This document shows, one piece after another, positions 24,580 through 33,290 of a stretch of DNA of 50,480 nt. The notes under the pieces were generated by a model that worked only from the letters and a program-made list of their open reading frames with translations, was not told the origin of the DNA and made no database searches. The stretch is from Mycolicibacterium peregrinum (lineage in GTDB: Bacteria; Actinomycetota; Actinomycetes; Mycobacteriales; Mycobacteriaceae), in contig NZ_LZSY01000032.1 in NCBI RefSeq assembly GCF_001665625.1, forward strand, positions 1 to 50,480. The letters run 5' to 3'. The translations under genes and the position numbers were made by a program. How positions within the stretch are numbered: the stretch's first letter is position 1; each line of letters begins with the position of its first letter.

Positions 24580-26468
24580 CCGGGCACGTGCTGCGCCGCT
24601 CGGGGACGCCTGTCGCACCGGTCGCGCGCACCCGAGACTTCCGCGGATCGGCCCTTCGGCTGCTCAGGCGCCTGTTGCCACAACGTGGCCTGGCGATCTC
24701 GGTGGTGTTGCTCGGAATGGGTGGTATCGCGATCGGCGTGATCGGCCCCCGGATTCTCGGGCACGCGACCGATCTGCTGTTCAACGGTGTGATCGGGCGC
24801 GGACTACCCGCGGGCCTGACCAAGGAGCAGGCCGTAGCGGCCGCCCGGGCCCGCGGTGATACGACGTTCGCCGACCTGCTGTCGGGAATGAACGTGGTTC
24901 CCGGCCACGGGGTGGACTTTGCCGCGGTGGCCCGCACCCTGGCCCTGGCGCTGGGCCTGTATCTGCTTGCCGCGGTGCTGGTCTGGCTGCAGGCGCAGTT
25001 GCTCAACGTCACGGTGCAGCGCACCATGGTGGCGCTGCGGGCCGACGTCGAGGACAAGCTGTACCGACTTCCACTGTCCTACTTCGATTCCCGGCAGCGT
25101 GGCGAGGTGCTCAGCCGGGTTACCAACGACATCGACAACATGCAGAGCTCGGTGGCGATGACCGTCAGCCAACTGTTGACGTCGGTGCTGACCGTGTTCG
25201 CGGTGCTGGTGATGATGCTGACCATCTCGCCACTGCTGACCCTGCTCACCGTCGTCACCGTGCCGCTGGCGCTGTGGGCCATCCGCTGGATCACCCGTCG
25301 GTCGCAGCCCTTGTTCGTGGCGCAGTGGCGCAACACCGGCCGGCTCGCGGCGCACATCGAGGAGACCTACAGCGGTTTCACGATCGTCAAGACCTTCGGG
25401 CACCGGGAGGCCGCCCAGCGGAAGTTCGACGAACTCAACGACGAGGTCTACCGGTCCAGCATCGGGGCGCAGTTCTTCTCTGGACTCGTCGGCCCCACGA
25501 CGATGTTCATCGGCAACCTCAGCTACGTGGCCGTCGCCGTGGTGGGTGGGTTACAGGTGGCGACCGGACAGATCACGCTGGGCAGCATCCAGGCATTCAT
25601 CCAGTACGTGCGGCAGTTCAACCAACCGCTGGGCCAGGTGGCCGGGATGTACAACACGCTGCAGTCCGGAATCGCCAGCGCTGAACGGGTCTTCGAGCTG
25701 CTCGACGCCGACGAGCAGTCCTCCGAGCCGGCCACTGACCTCGAGATCCACAGCGGCCGGGTCGAATTCGAGCAGGTGAACTTCGGCTACCTACCGGACA
25801 CCCCGGTGATCGAAGACCTCTCTCTGGTGGCCGAGCCTGGTTGTACCGTGGCGATCGTCGGCCCCACCGGCGCGGGCAAGACCACCTGCGTGAACCTGCT
25901 GATGAGGTTCTACGACGTCGATTCCGGCCGGATCCTGATCGACGGTGTCGACATCTCGACGGTGAGCCGGCAATCGCTTCGGTCCTCGATCGGCATGGTG
26001 CTGCAGGACACCTGGCTGTTCGGCGGCACCATCTACGACAACATCGCCTACGGCCGGCCCGACGCGTCCGAGGACGAGGTGATCGAGGCGGCCAGGGCGG
26101 CATACGTGGACCGGTTCGTGCACACCCTGCCGAACGGGTACGACACCCGGGTCGACGATGACGGCGGTGCCATCAGCGCCGGTGAGAAGCAGCTGATCAC
26201 GATCGCCCGTGCGGTGCTGGCCCGGCCGAAGGTGCTGGTGCTCGACGAGGCCACCAGCGCGGTGGACACCCGCACCGAACTCCTGATCCAGCAGGCGATG
26301 GCCGAATTGCGCCGGGACCGGACGTGTTTCATCATCGCCCACCGGCTTTCGACCATCCGGGATGCCGACCTGATCCTGGTGATGGACGCCGGCCGGATCA
26401 TCGAGCGCGGCACCCACGAGGAACTCATGTCGCGGCATGGTCGGTACTGGGAGATGACGCAGGTTTAG
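24576..26468 (+). CDS. Heterodimeric ABC exporter half-transporter 2, Rv1272c-like
   Basis: 630 residues from ATG 24576. The transmembrane part has an insertion of about 60 residues after helix 1 ([38 protein letters not shown] summarises the region at about 70-110). NBD: Walker [11 protein letters not shown]-loop [10 protein letters not shown], signature [14 protein letters not shown] instead of SGGQ, and a canonical Walker [13 protein letters not shown] with catalytic Glu. So this subunit supplies the intact catalytic Glu and the degenerate signature, complementing half-transporter 1. Its TAG stop is 36 bp before the molybdenum enzyme. Confidence 0.92.
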   Translation: MTGHVLRRSGTPVAPVARTRDFRGSALRLLRRLLPQRGLAISVVLLGMGGIAIGVIGPRILGHATDLLFNGVIGRGLPAGLTKEQAVAAARARGDTTFADLLSGMNVVPGHGVDFAAVARTLALALGLYLLAAVLVWLQAQLLNVTVQRTMVALRADVEDKLYRLPLSYFDSRQRGEVLSRVTNDIDNMQSSVAMTVSQLLTSVLTVFAVLVMMLTISPLLTLLTVVTVPLALWAIRWITRRSQPLFVAQWRNTGRLAAHIEETYSGFTIVKTFGHREAAQRKFDELNDEVYRSSIGAQFFSGLVGPTTMFIGNLSYVAVAVVGGLQVATGQITLGSIQAFIQYVRQFNQPLGQVAGMYNTLQSGIASAERVFELLDADEQSSEPATDLEIHSGRVEFEQVNFGYLPDTPVIEDLSLVAEPGCTVAIVGPTGAGKTTCVNLLMRFYDVDSGRILIDGVDISTVSRQSLRSSIGMVLQDTWLFGGTIYDNIAYGRPDASEDEVIEAARAAYVDRFVHTLPNGYDTRVDDDGGAISAGEKQLITIARAVLARPKVLVLDEATSAVDTRTELLIQQAMAELRRDRTCFIIAHRLSTIRDADLILVMDAGRIIERGTHEELMSRHGRYWEMTQV

Positions 26469-26480
26469 CAACGCAACTCC

Positions 26481-26506
26481 ATTACAAATTGTAGTGTCAC
26501 TGTAAT
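26481..26506. promoter_or_regulatory. Operator-like inverted repeat and probable leaderless promoter
   Basis: ATTACA at 26481 and TGTAAT at 26506 are inverted ends around a core AGTGTCACT palindrome (26493-26501). The site runs into the ATG at 26505. TAGTGT at 26492-26497 fits a mycobacterial TAnnnT -10 element with a start point at the A of the ATG, suggesting a leaderless transcript that a repressor could block. The regulator is unknown. Confidence 0.45.
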
Positions 26507-28670
26507 GACGACCCGTACCGTGCACACGTTCTGCCGGTACTGCCTCGCCTCCTGCGGCCTTGAGGTGACGGTCGAGGACAATCGCGTCGTCAAGATCGGT
26601 CCCGACAAGCTCAACCCGCACACCTGGGGTGATTTCTGCGCGAAGGGCCGCACGGCCGGTCAGGTCGTGGAGCACCCGCGGCGGATCGTGGCGCCGATGC
26701 GCCGGGTAGGTGACCGCTACGTCGAGGCGAGCTGGGACGAGGCGATCAGCGACATCGCCCAGCGCATGAACCGGATCATCGACGCCGGGGGCCCGGATGC
26801 GGTGGCCGCCTACTACGGCAACCCGGCCGGTTACTCGTCCTCGAACCTCGTATTCATGAACGCCTGGCTGGACGCCGTCGGAACGTACAACCGCTACGCC
26901 GTCGGCTCGGTGGACCAGAACGCGCTGCACGTGGTGGCCGAAGCCATGTACGGATCACCACTGATGGTGCCCGTCTCCGATGTCGACAACTGTGACTACT
27001 TTCTGATCATCGGCGCCAATCCTGCCGTGAGCGCGTGGAACTGGGTGGAATCGGTGCCGGGCGGCTGGCGCCGGGCATTGGCCCGCCAGAGGCGGGGCGC
27101 CCGCATCGTGGTGGTGGACCCGCTCCGCACCGAGAGCGCACAGGCCGCGGACCTCCATCTGCCCGTGCGTCCCGGTACGGATTGGGCGCTGCTACTGGCG
27201 ATGGTCAAGGTGATTCTCGACGAGGGTCGCGAACACCGCGCCGACTGTGCCGAGCTGGCCGTCGGGGTGGCGGACCTACGTGCGCTGACTGGCGAAGCCG
27301 ACCTCGACGACCTGGCGGCACGCTGCGATGTCCCCCGCGACGTGATCGAGCGGGTGGCTCGCGAATTCGCCTCGGCGCCAGGGGCGATGGCCATTACCCG
27401 TACCGGGGTCTCGCTCCATGCCGCGGGCACCGTGGCGGAATGGCTGGGGCATGTGCTCAACCTGATCACCGGGCGGATGGACCGCCCGGGTGGTCGTCGC
27501 TTCGAGCCCGGGTACGTCGACACGCTGCGGCTGGCCGGGTTGGCGGCCACCCGCCCGCACACCAGCCGGGTGGCGGGGCGTGAGCTGGTCGCGGGGGCGC
27601 ACGCGTTGGCCGAGCTGCCCGACGAGATCGCCACGCCGGGCCGCGGCCAGATCCGTGCCCTGCTGATCAATTCCGGTAACCCGGTGATCTCGGGGCCCGA
27701 CGGCGCCAGGCTCGACGAGGCTCTGGCTCAGTTGGACCTGCTGGTGGCCATCGATCTGGTGCAACGCGAGAGTCACCGGCACGCGCACTGGCTGCTGCCC
27801 GCGGCGCACTGGCTCGAACGCGACGATCTGCTGGCCTTCACCAGCGGTATGCACGACGAGCCGTACGTGCAGTACGGCGGGAAGGCCGTCGAACCGCCGG
27901 CCGGCGCCCGCGAGGAGTGGCAGGTGTTCACCGATCTGGCGTTGGCGATGCGCCGCCCGCTGTTCGGCGCCAAGGGCTTCAACGGGTTCATCCGCGCGAC
28001 CCGGTGGCTGGCGGCGCGGACCCGGCGGCCCAGGTTGGCCTTCGGGCCGCACTGGATGGACCGACTGATCATCCTGACCTCACGCAAGGTCGACGGGCAC
28101 AAGCTCACCTGGCGCGAGCTCAAAGCTCATCCGCACGGCCTGGTGCTCGGCCCGCGGCAGTTCGGCCGGTTCCGCGAGGCGTTGCGCACCCCGGACCACA
28201 AGGTCCATGCGGCTCCCGCCGAGTTCGTGGCCCGAGCCTGTGAACTGCTCGCCACACCGGATCCCGAAGCGCCGGAGGGGTTCCCGTTCCTGCTGGGCAA
28301 CCGGCGCCGACGGCATTCGATGAATTCGTGGCTGAACGAACTGCCCGGCCTGCATCCGGGCGGCAAGGGAAACGAGGTACTGCTGCACCCCGAGGACGCC
28401 GCCGCGCTGGGAATCGCGTCAGGCGACCGGGTTCGGGTGTTCTCACCGACCGGGCGACTGGAGGTGACCGCGGCCCTCAGCGACCGGCCGCGCCGCGGGG
28501 TCGTCGTGCTCGATCACGGCTGGGGCTCAGGAGTATTCGACCCCCGTAAGGGCAGCCCACCGGATACCTACGGGGTCAACCGCAACCTGCTGGCCGACCG
28601 GACATCGATAGATCCGCTGTCGCAAACATCGGCGCTGGGCTCGGTATATGTGGGAGTCGAGCGACTCTAG
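26505..28670 (+). CDS. Molybdopterin-dependent oxidoreductase (FdhF/NapA-like superfamily)
   Basis: 721 residues. The N-terminus binds a 4Fe-4S cluster through Cys10, Cys13, Cys17 and Cys45 (FCRYCLASC..DFCAKGR). The bis-MGD catalytic domain follows (NCDYFLIIGANPAVSAWNW, LLINSGNPVISGPDG) and the C-terminal molydop_binding domain begins at about 590 (FLLGNRRRRHSMNSW, GDRVRVFSPTG). In the NapA/FdhF alignment the Mo ligand follows DxNAxH; here the motif is D137QNALHV, so the ligand position is Val143 rather than Cys or Sec. It has no Tat signal and no partner subunit nearby, so it is likely cytoplasmic. Substrate unknown. Stop shared with the next gene in CTAG. Confidence 0.85.
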   Translation: MTTRTVHTFCRYCLASCGLEVTVEDNRVVKIGPDKLNPHTWGDFCAKGRTAGQVVEHPRRIVAPMRRVGDRYVEASWDEAISDIAQRMNRIIDAGGPDAVAAYYGNPAGYSSSNLVFMNAWLDAVGTYNRYAVGSVDQNALHVVAEAMYGSPLMVPVSDVDNCDYFLIIGANPAVSAWNWVESVPGGWRRALARQRRGARIVVVDPLRTESAQAADLHLPVRPGTDWALLLAMVKVILDEGREHRADCAELAVGVADLRALTGEADLDDLAARCDVPRDVIERVAREFASAPGAMAITRTGVSLHAAGTVAEWLGHVLNLITGRMDRPGGRRFEPGYVDTLRLAGLAATRPHTSRVAGRELVAGAHALAELPDEIATPGRGQIRALLINSGNPVISGPDGARLDEALAQLDLLVAIDLVQRESHRHAHWLLPAAHWLERDDLLAFTSGMHDEPYVQYGGKAVEPPAGAREEWQVFTDLALAMRRPLFGAKGFNGFIRATRWLAARTRRPRLAFGPHWMDRLIILTSRKVDGHKLTWRELKAHPHGLVLGPRQFGRFREALRTPDHKVHAAPAEFVARACELLATPDPEAPEGFPFLLGNRRRRHSMNSWLNELPGLHPGGKGNEVLLHPEDAAALGIASGDRVRVFSPTGRLEVTAALSDRPRRGVVVLDHGWGSGVFDPRKGSPPDTYGVNRNLLADRTSIDPLSQTSALGSVYVGVERL

Positions 28671-29206
28671 GAGCCGGGACCCTCGGCACGCAGATCGTCG
28701 ACCGCCTTCATCGCGTCGCGCAGCTTGTCCAGCCACTCCTCGGTGTGCTGGCCCACCAGTCGCACGGACCAGGCCAGCGCGTCCGAGCGGGACCGCGCCA
28801 CACCGGCATCGACCAAGGTGTCGAGTACCTGACGCTCGGGCTGCTTGAGCCGCGTCATCACCGGTACGGCGATGTGCGTGAACAAGATTCGCTCCACATC
28901 GTCGCCGTCGCCCACCCCGGTGCCTATTTCCACGCCCCAGGAGACCTTCCGGTCGAAACGGCCCTGAGCCTCGTCGGCGATGCGCATGCGCTCACCGCGC
29001 GTCTCCTCCCGGAACCGCGACGCCCGCCCGGAGGCCCGGGCTTTGGTCTCGGCTTCCTCCGGATCAGGAAGCCGGCCTATGACGGTGATCTCTTCACGGT
29101 CGACGATCACAGTCGGATCGCCGGTGAACCAGGTGTCGGGCAGGCGGCCCGCGAACCACTCGGCGGCCTCGTCCGCAGACCGGCGATGGTGTTGATGTTT
29201 ATTCAT
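28667..29206 (-). CDS. Ribbon-helix-helix-like protein, probable autoregulator
   Basis: 179 residues from ATG 29206. I do not recognise the N-terminal domain (RRSADEAAEWFAGRLPDTWFTGDPTVIVDREEITVIGRLPDP, then an Arg/Glu-rich region). The C-terminal third, PVMTRLKQPERQVLDTLVDAGVARSRSDALAWSVRLV followed by an acidic helix, has the strand-helix-helix spacing and SRSDAL turn of CopG/Arc-type RHH proteins. Its own start codon is embedded in tandem 8-bp repeats, the spacing typical of RHH operators. Likely a DNA-binding regulator of itself; it could also be an orphan antitoxin-like protein, though no toxin gene is adjacent. Confidence 0.7.
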   Translation of the reverse strand: MNKHQHHRRSADEAAEWFAGRLPDTWFTGDPTVIVDREEITVIGRLPDPEEAETKARASGRASRFREETRGERMRIADEAQGRFDRKVSWGVEIGTGVGDGDDVERILFTHIAVPVMTRLKQPERQVLDTLVDAGVARSRSDALAWSVRLVGQHTEEWLDKLRDAMKAVDDLRAEGPGS

Positions 29207-29228
29207 GATTACATGATTACACCGTTAC
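29205..29228. repeat. Three tandem 8-bp iterons overlapping a start codon
   Basis: ATGATTAC (29205-29212), ATGATTAC (29213-29220) and ACCGTTAC (29221-29228) follow one another without spacing. The first covers the start codon of the minus-strand RHH-like gene. MetJ/Arc-class RHH dimers bind arrays with about this period, so an autorepressor site is the simplest reading. Confidence 0.65.
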
Positions 29229-29282
29229 ATCGCTGATGGGACGGCGTTCACCACCGGCGAACGCCAATTCTTGGTTTCCGGT

Positions 29283-29486
29283 CTAGTTGCGCTTGAGCAG
29301 CAGGGCGGCGCCACCGGCCAGGACCAGGGCGACCAGCAGCAACCCCGCCCAGCCCGGGCCGGCGATCCACCACACGGCGCCCAGCACGATGATCGCCGGT
29401 GACACGGCGAACAGCACCATGCCGGGGTGCTGCTTCAAGACCGCGAGCGCACCCTGGGCACGGAGCGGGTCGATTTCCTTTGCCAT
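29283..29486 (-). CDS. Small two-helix membrane protein
   Basis: 67 residues from ATG 29486. The N-terminus is polar (AKEIDPLRAQGALAVLKQHP) and is followed by two hydrophobic helices, GMVLFAVSPAIIVLGAVWWIAG and GWAGLLLVALVLAGGAALLL, ending KRN. No known family. No strong ribosome site; an in-frame extension upstream looks noncoding. It is divergent from the AIM24 gene over 142 bp, which includes an imperfect palindrome around GGCAAAAATTTCGCC at about 29550. Confidence 0.6.
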   Translation of the reverse strand: MAKEIDPLRAQGALAVLKQHPGMVLFAVSPAIIVLGAVWWIAGPGWAGLLLVALVLAGGAALLLKRN

Positions 29487-29628
29487 GGCACCAGAATGCC
29501 AGGGGTTCGCCCCGTTCGTGACGCTGTGGCAGCGCCGCGGCAAAAATTTCGCCACCTGGCTACGAACGCAACCTGAAAGCACCGGTCGGACACCGTTCAG
29601 ATCGGTGCTCCATCTGTAGCCTGAGGCG

Positions 29629-30510
29629 ATGACTGTGAACGGAACCCCGCAACCCGGTTGGCTGCCTGATCCCGAGGGCCACTACGAATACCGGTGGTGG
29701 GACGGGCAATCCTGGACCGATCAGGTATCCCATCAGGGCCAGGCCGGCCGCGCGCCGATGGGAGCAACGCCGCAGCGACCGCAGGCGCAGCAGGCACAGG
29801 TTCAGCAGGCACAGGTTCAGGCCCAGCCCCAGGGTGGCGGGTTCGCCGGCATCAGCGGCGAACTCGTCGACGGCCGGTTCAGCGAGAAAGAGGCGACGCC
29901 GATCGCCAACCAGAACAAGAAGATGCTGCGGGTCCGCCTGGGTGACCCGTTCATGGCCCGGCAGGGTTCGATGGTCGCCTACCAGGGCAACGTCGACTTC
30001 GCCTTCGAGGGCGGCGGCGCATCGAAGTTCATCAAGAAGGCCCTCACCGGCGAAGGTCTTCCGCTGATGCGCTGCCAGGGTTCCGGCGATGTGTTCCTGG
30101 CCGATCAAGGTTTCGACGTGCACCTGCTGCAGCTGTCCAACTCGGGTCTGTCGGTCAGTGGCAAGAACGTGCTGGCCTTCTCGTCGAGCCTGGACTGGAA
30201 CATCGAACGGGTCCGCGGCGGCAGCATCGCCACCGGCGGCCTGTTCAACACCACACTGCGCGGCACCGGATGGGTAGCGCTGACGACCGACGGTCCGCCG
30301 GTCGTGCTCGACGCCGCCGAAGCCCCGACCTACGCCGACACCAATGCCGTGGTGGCCTGGTCGGCACACCTTCAGACTCAGCTCAAGACGAGTTTCAAGG
30401 CGGGCGCGCTGATCGGCCGGGGTTCCGGCGAGGCCGTGCAGGTCTCGTTCCACGGCAACGGATTTGTGATCGTGCAGCCCTCGGAGGGCGTCACCGTTCC
30501 GATGCAGTGA
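29629..30510 (+). CDS. DUF2510-AIM24 family protein
   Basis: 293 residues from ATG 29629. An N-terminal DUF2510 motif (PGWLPDPEGHYEYRWWDGQSWTDQV, a short Trp-rich actinobacterial module) is joined by a Gln/Ala linker with internal repeats (QAQQAQVQQAQVQAQ) to an AIM24/TerD-like beta-barrel domain (FMARQGSMVAYQGNVDFAF, GSGDVFLADQGFDVHLLQL, TTLRGTGWVALTTDG). AIM24 domains are widespread and poorly characterised; a role at membranes is suspected. No signal peptide. 3' end overlaps the MFS gene by 20 bp in convergent orientation. Confidence 0.85.
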   Translation: MTVNGTPQPGWLPDPEGHYEYRWWDGQSWTDQVSHQGQAGRAPMGATPQRPQAQQAQVQQAQVQAQPQGGGFAGISGELVDGRFSEKEATPIANQNKKMLRVRLGDPFMARQGSMVAYQGNVDFAFEGGGASKFIKKALTGEGLPLMRCQGSGDVFLADQGFDVHLLQLSNSGLSVSGKNVLAFSSSLDWNIERVRGGSIATGGLFNTTLRGTGWVALTTDGPPVVLDAAEAPTYADTNAVVAWSAHLQTQLKTSFKAGALIGRGSGEAVQVSFHGNGFVIVQPSEGVTVPMQ

Positions 30511-31750
30511 GCGACGCGGGCGCCAGCTTCCCGCCGTCCCTCGTCAACGCATAGAGCGCCGCCGCGGACCTCGCCGAGCTGGTGTGGCTGGGCCTCATAG
30601 CGATCGGGCTGGTGTCCGCGGCGCGCGCGGCACCGATCAACGAGCCGGTGGCCAGGTTGCCCAGCAGGATCCCGACGCCGACGACGGTGTTGTAGAACCC
30701 GTAGTGGGTGGCGACCAGTCGATCTCCCGACAGCGCCACGACGGTGTCCATCTCGAACGGGAACACCGCGGCCGAGCCCAGCGCCAGCAGTGCCGACGAG
30801 ACGAGCAGTGCCGCCACCGCAGCGGCCGGCCCGAACCGGTCGCCGTCGGGCACCACCGCCATCGGAACAAAGGCCGCCGCCAGCACCAGCAGGCCCACCA
30901 CCAGGCTGCGCCGCGGCCCCCAGCGGTCGGCGAACCACCGCGTGATCCGTAGCTGGCCACCCACCGCGATCAGACCGGACACCACGAATATCGCTGCCAC
31001 CAGTGCGGTCTCGTTTCCGGGGCGCAGCTGTGCCGCCTGCAGCGGCAATGCCAGATACACCTGGAACGACAGTACGTAGGAGCCGATCATCGCCACTGCG
31101 AACAACACGAACCCGCGGTTGGCGACGACGCTACGCCAATCCTCCAACACCGAACTCCGCTGCTCGGCAGGCTCGGCACGGTGCCGCGGCAGTGCCAGCA
31201 GCTGAGCCACGGTCAGCACCGCGAACACCCCGGCCGCAACTCCGGCAGTCACCCGGAAATCGAAGGCCAGCAACGCCATTCCGGCCAGCGGACCCAACAG
31301 GATTCCGGCCTGGTAGAACACGTTGAAGGTGGCGAAGGCCTCGACCCGCCGGTCACCGGCGTCGGCGGCCAGATACGCCCGCACCGCGGGGTTGAACAGG
31401 GCCCCGGCGAAACCTGTTGCCGCCGAGGCGATGAGCATCGCCGGCAACGAGTCCGCGATAACGAGCAGCCCGAACCCCGCGGTGCGCAACAGACACCCGG
31501 CGACGATCAGCGGCTTGTACCCCAGCCGGTCGGCCAGAGTGCCGCCGACGATGAACATGCCCTGCTGCGAGAAATTCCGCACGCCCAGCACGAGCCCCAC
31601 CGCCCACGCGGCCAGACCGAGCGGGCCGGCCAGATAGCCGGCCAGGTACGGCATCAGCATGTAGAAGCCCAGGTTGATGCCGAACTGATTGACCATCAAC
31701 AACCGACTCGGCAGGTCGAAACTACGGAACTGTGCGATGAGTCCGCTCAT
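30491..31750 (-). CDS. MFS transporter, Rv0849-like
   Basis: 419 residues from ATG 31750, overlapping the cysK2 stop by ATGA. Twelve predicted helices with the MFS loop [15 protein letters not shown] after helix 2, and a weaker repeat [15 protein letters not shown] in the second half. M. tuberculosis Rv0849, next to cysK2 in the copper-responsive RicR regulon, has the same size and neighbour as I recall. As the last gene of the copper operon it may export a copper complex or a sulfur metabolite; the substrate is unknown. Confidence 0.85.
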   Translation of the reverse strand: MSGLIAQFRSFDLPSRLLMVNQFGINLGFYMLMPYLAGYLAGPLGLAAWAVGLVLGVRNFSQQGMFIVGGTLADRLGYKPLIVAGCLLRTAGFGLLVIADSLPAMLIASAATGFAGALFNPAVRAYLAADAGDRRVEAFATFNVFYQAGILLGPLAGMALLAFDFRVTAGVAAGVFAVLTVAQLLALPRHRAEPAEQRSSVLEDWRSVVANRGFVLFAVAMIGSYVLSFQVYLALPLQAAQLRPGNETALVAAIFVVSGLIAVGGQLRITRWFADRWGPRRSLVVGLLVLAAAFVPMAVVPDGDRFGPAAAVAALLVSSALLALGSAAVFPFEMDTVVALSGDRLVATHYGFYNTVVGVGILLGNLATGSLIGAARAADTSPIAMRPSHTSSARSAAALYALTRDGGKLAPASLTASER

Positions 31751-32835
31751 CCGGCGACCGCCATCGGGTCGGTGACCGTCTCGCAGCGGGTCCAGGACTG
31801 CACCACGCGATCGCCTGGAGTGTCGATCGTCTCGGGTTCATCGGCCGGTTGGTGCTCGAGCAGACCGAGATCACGGCAGTAGTCGTCGTTGTAAACCGTG
31901 TCGAAGTACCGCTGTGGGCCGTCAGGGAACACCGCGGCAATCGTGGTGCCCGGCGGATGGTTTCGTGCCGCCCAGCCGGCCACCAGACCGACCGCCCCGA
32001 CGCTCCATCCCCCGCTGGCGTAGTACGTCGACGCCAGCGTCCGGGCGGCCCACACCGCGTCGGCCGGAGTCACCCAGTGGACCTCGTCGAACGCGCCGTA
32101 GTCCACATTGCGGGGATAGATGCTCGAGCCGAGGCCCCGCATGACGCGGGTCGCGGCAGGCTGACCGAAGATGGTCGAGCCGATCGTGTCCACGCCGATC
32201 AGGCGCAGGTCCGGGTTGAGTTCCCGCAGGACCCGCGCCACGCCGGCCGAATGCCCGCCCGTTCCGACCGAGCAGACCAGCACGTCGACCCGGCCGATCT
32301 GCGCGTTCAGTTCCAATGCGAGCGGCCGATAGGCCTCGACGTTGTCCGGGTTGTTGTATTGGTCCGGGTACCACGAAGTGTCGTCGGCCGCGAGCAGTTC
32401 GGCCACCCGGTCCCGTCGGGCCTGCTGCCAGCCTCCGGTGGGGTGTGGTTCGGTGACCGTCGAAACCTCGGCACCGTAGGCGGTCAACATGCGCTCGATG
32501 ATGGGCTCAAGGCCCGGATCGGTCACCAGGGTCACCGGATGGTGATAGATCGTTCCGGCGAAGGCGAGCCCCAGCCCCAATGTGCCACTGGTTGATTCGA
32601 TGATGCGGCCACCGGGTTTCAGGTCACCTCGAGCCCGGGCCTGCTCCACCATGTGCATGGCGGGGCGATCCTTCATCCCCCCAGGATTGAAGCCCTCGAG
32701 CTTGGCCCAGAATCCGCGCCCGGCATCGGCGAACGGAGTGGACACCCACAGGGTGGGAGTGTGGCCGACCATGGTGTTGGGCCCACGGTTTCGGCGCAGA
32801 ACGTGGAAAGAACGGGTGGACAGGGCATGGTTCAT
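31747..32835 (-). CDS. cysK2: PLP-dependent S-sulfocysteine synthase CysK2
   Basis: 362 residues from ATG 32835; a TTG at 32895 would extend it into a 20-bp palindrome and is less likely. Beta-family PLP enzyme: [13 protein letters not shown] holds the Schiff-base Lys, [12 protein letters not shown] is the substrate loop and [11 protein letters not shown] the phosphate cradle. [25 protein letters not shown] and [16 protein letters not shown] match M. tuberculosis CysK2 (Rv0848) as I recall; that enzyme makes S-sulfocysteine from O-phosphoserine and thiosulfate. Context (LpqS-like upstream, MFS downstream, copper genes further up) repeats the RicR-regulated group of M. tuberculosis. Confidence 0.87.
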   Translation of the reverse strand: MNHALSTRSFHVLRRNRGPNTMVGHTPTLWVSTPFADAGRGFWAKLEGFNPGGMKDRPAMHMVEQARARGDLKPGGRIIESTSGTLGLGLAFAGTIYHHPVTLVTDPGLEPIIERMLTAYGAEVSTVTEPHPTGGWQQARRDRVAELLAADDTSWYPDQYNNPDNVEAYRPLALELNAQIGRVDVLVCSVGTGGHSAGVARVLRELNPDLRLIGVDTIGSTIFGQPAATRVMRGLGSSIYPRNVDYGAFDEVHWVTPADAVWAARTLASTYYASGGWSVGAVGLVAGWAARNHPPGTTIAAVFPDGPQRYFDTVYNDDYCRDLGLLEHQPADEPETIDTPGDRVVQSWTRCETVTDPMAVAG

Positions 32836-32884
32836 GGATTCGTCGATTCTGTATCGGACCGCGCAGAGCGCGGCGACTGACCTG

Positions 32885-32904
32885 GACAGCGTCAAGACGC
32901 TGTC
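32885..32904. promoter_or_regulatory. Perfect 20-bp inverted repeat between lpqS and cysK2
   Basis: GACAGCGTC and GACGCTGTC flank a 2-bp AA centre: nine paired positions with no mismatch. It lies 3 bp after the lpqS-like stop and 50 bp before the cysK2 start. Too tight a loop for an ordinary RNA hairpin, so a protein operator is likelier; an internal promoter or transcript-processing site is also possible. Confidence 0.55.
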
Positions 32905-32906
32905 TG

Positions 32907-33290
32907 TCAGCGGCGCGCGATACAGATCCGGAGCAGCAGTGCTTGCCCGGCGAGTGGGATCCGATGACGGTCAGGTGGACCCCGCTGCGCCCGAACGGCG
33001 GCACACCCGCACAGCACCGCGCAGCCGACGATGAGAACAACCATCGAGAACGCCGCCACGGCAAGGTAATTCCTCGGGAGCACGGCGGCGGTGAATCCGT
33101 CCGGCATGTGGGAAGGGGCATCGTCCCCGATATGAGGGTGATCGAGCGTCAGCTCACCACTGTCGAAACCGATTGCCGCAGCGACCGGGTGCGGCAGGTG
33201 TGCCGGGTGATCGTGATCGGTGATCTTGGCCAGCCCGGCAAAGGCGGCCGCCCACAGGACGATCGCCATCAGGGCCGCGAGCGACTTCAT
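32907..33290 (-). CDS. lpqS: LpqS-like His-rich exported protein
   Basis: 127 residues from ATG 33290, overlapping the ATPase stop by ATGA. One N-terminal hydrophobic segment, then [11 protein letters not shown] and [17 protein letters not shown], a His-rich stretch suited to copper, a second hydrophobic segment at about 75-95, and a C-terminus [25 protein letters not shown] like that of mycobacterial LpqS. Unlike an LpqS lipoprotein it has no N-terminal lipobox Cys. LpqS genes belong to the RicR copper regulon in M. tuberculosis; here it sits directly between the copper ATPase and cysK2. The symbol rests on C-terminal similarity plus synteny. Confidence 0.68.
   Translation of the reverse strand: MKSLAALMAIVLWAAAFAGLAKITDHDHPAHLPHPVAAAIGFDSGELTLDHPHIGDDAPSHMPDGFTAAVLPRNYLAVAAFSMVVLIVGCAVLCGCAAVRAQRGPPDRHRIPLAGQALLLRICIARR

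Noticed and set aside
29540..29570. Imperfect palindrome GGCnAAAnTTTnGCC upstream of the AIM24 gene
   Set aside because: Only partial symmetry and no second copy or adjacent regulator, so it was noted but not claimed as an operator.
26505..30510. Toxin-antitoxin module around the RHH-like gene
   Set aside because: The flanking genes are a molybdenum enzyme and a two-helix membrane protein; no toxin fold is recognisable, so only autoregulation is proposed.
11598..30510. Identical 20-bp convergent overlaps at 11598-11617 and 30491-30510
   Set aside because: The overlapping sequences are unrelated; equal length appears to be chance.
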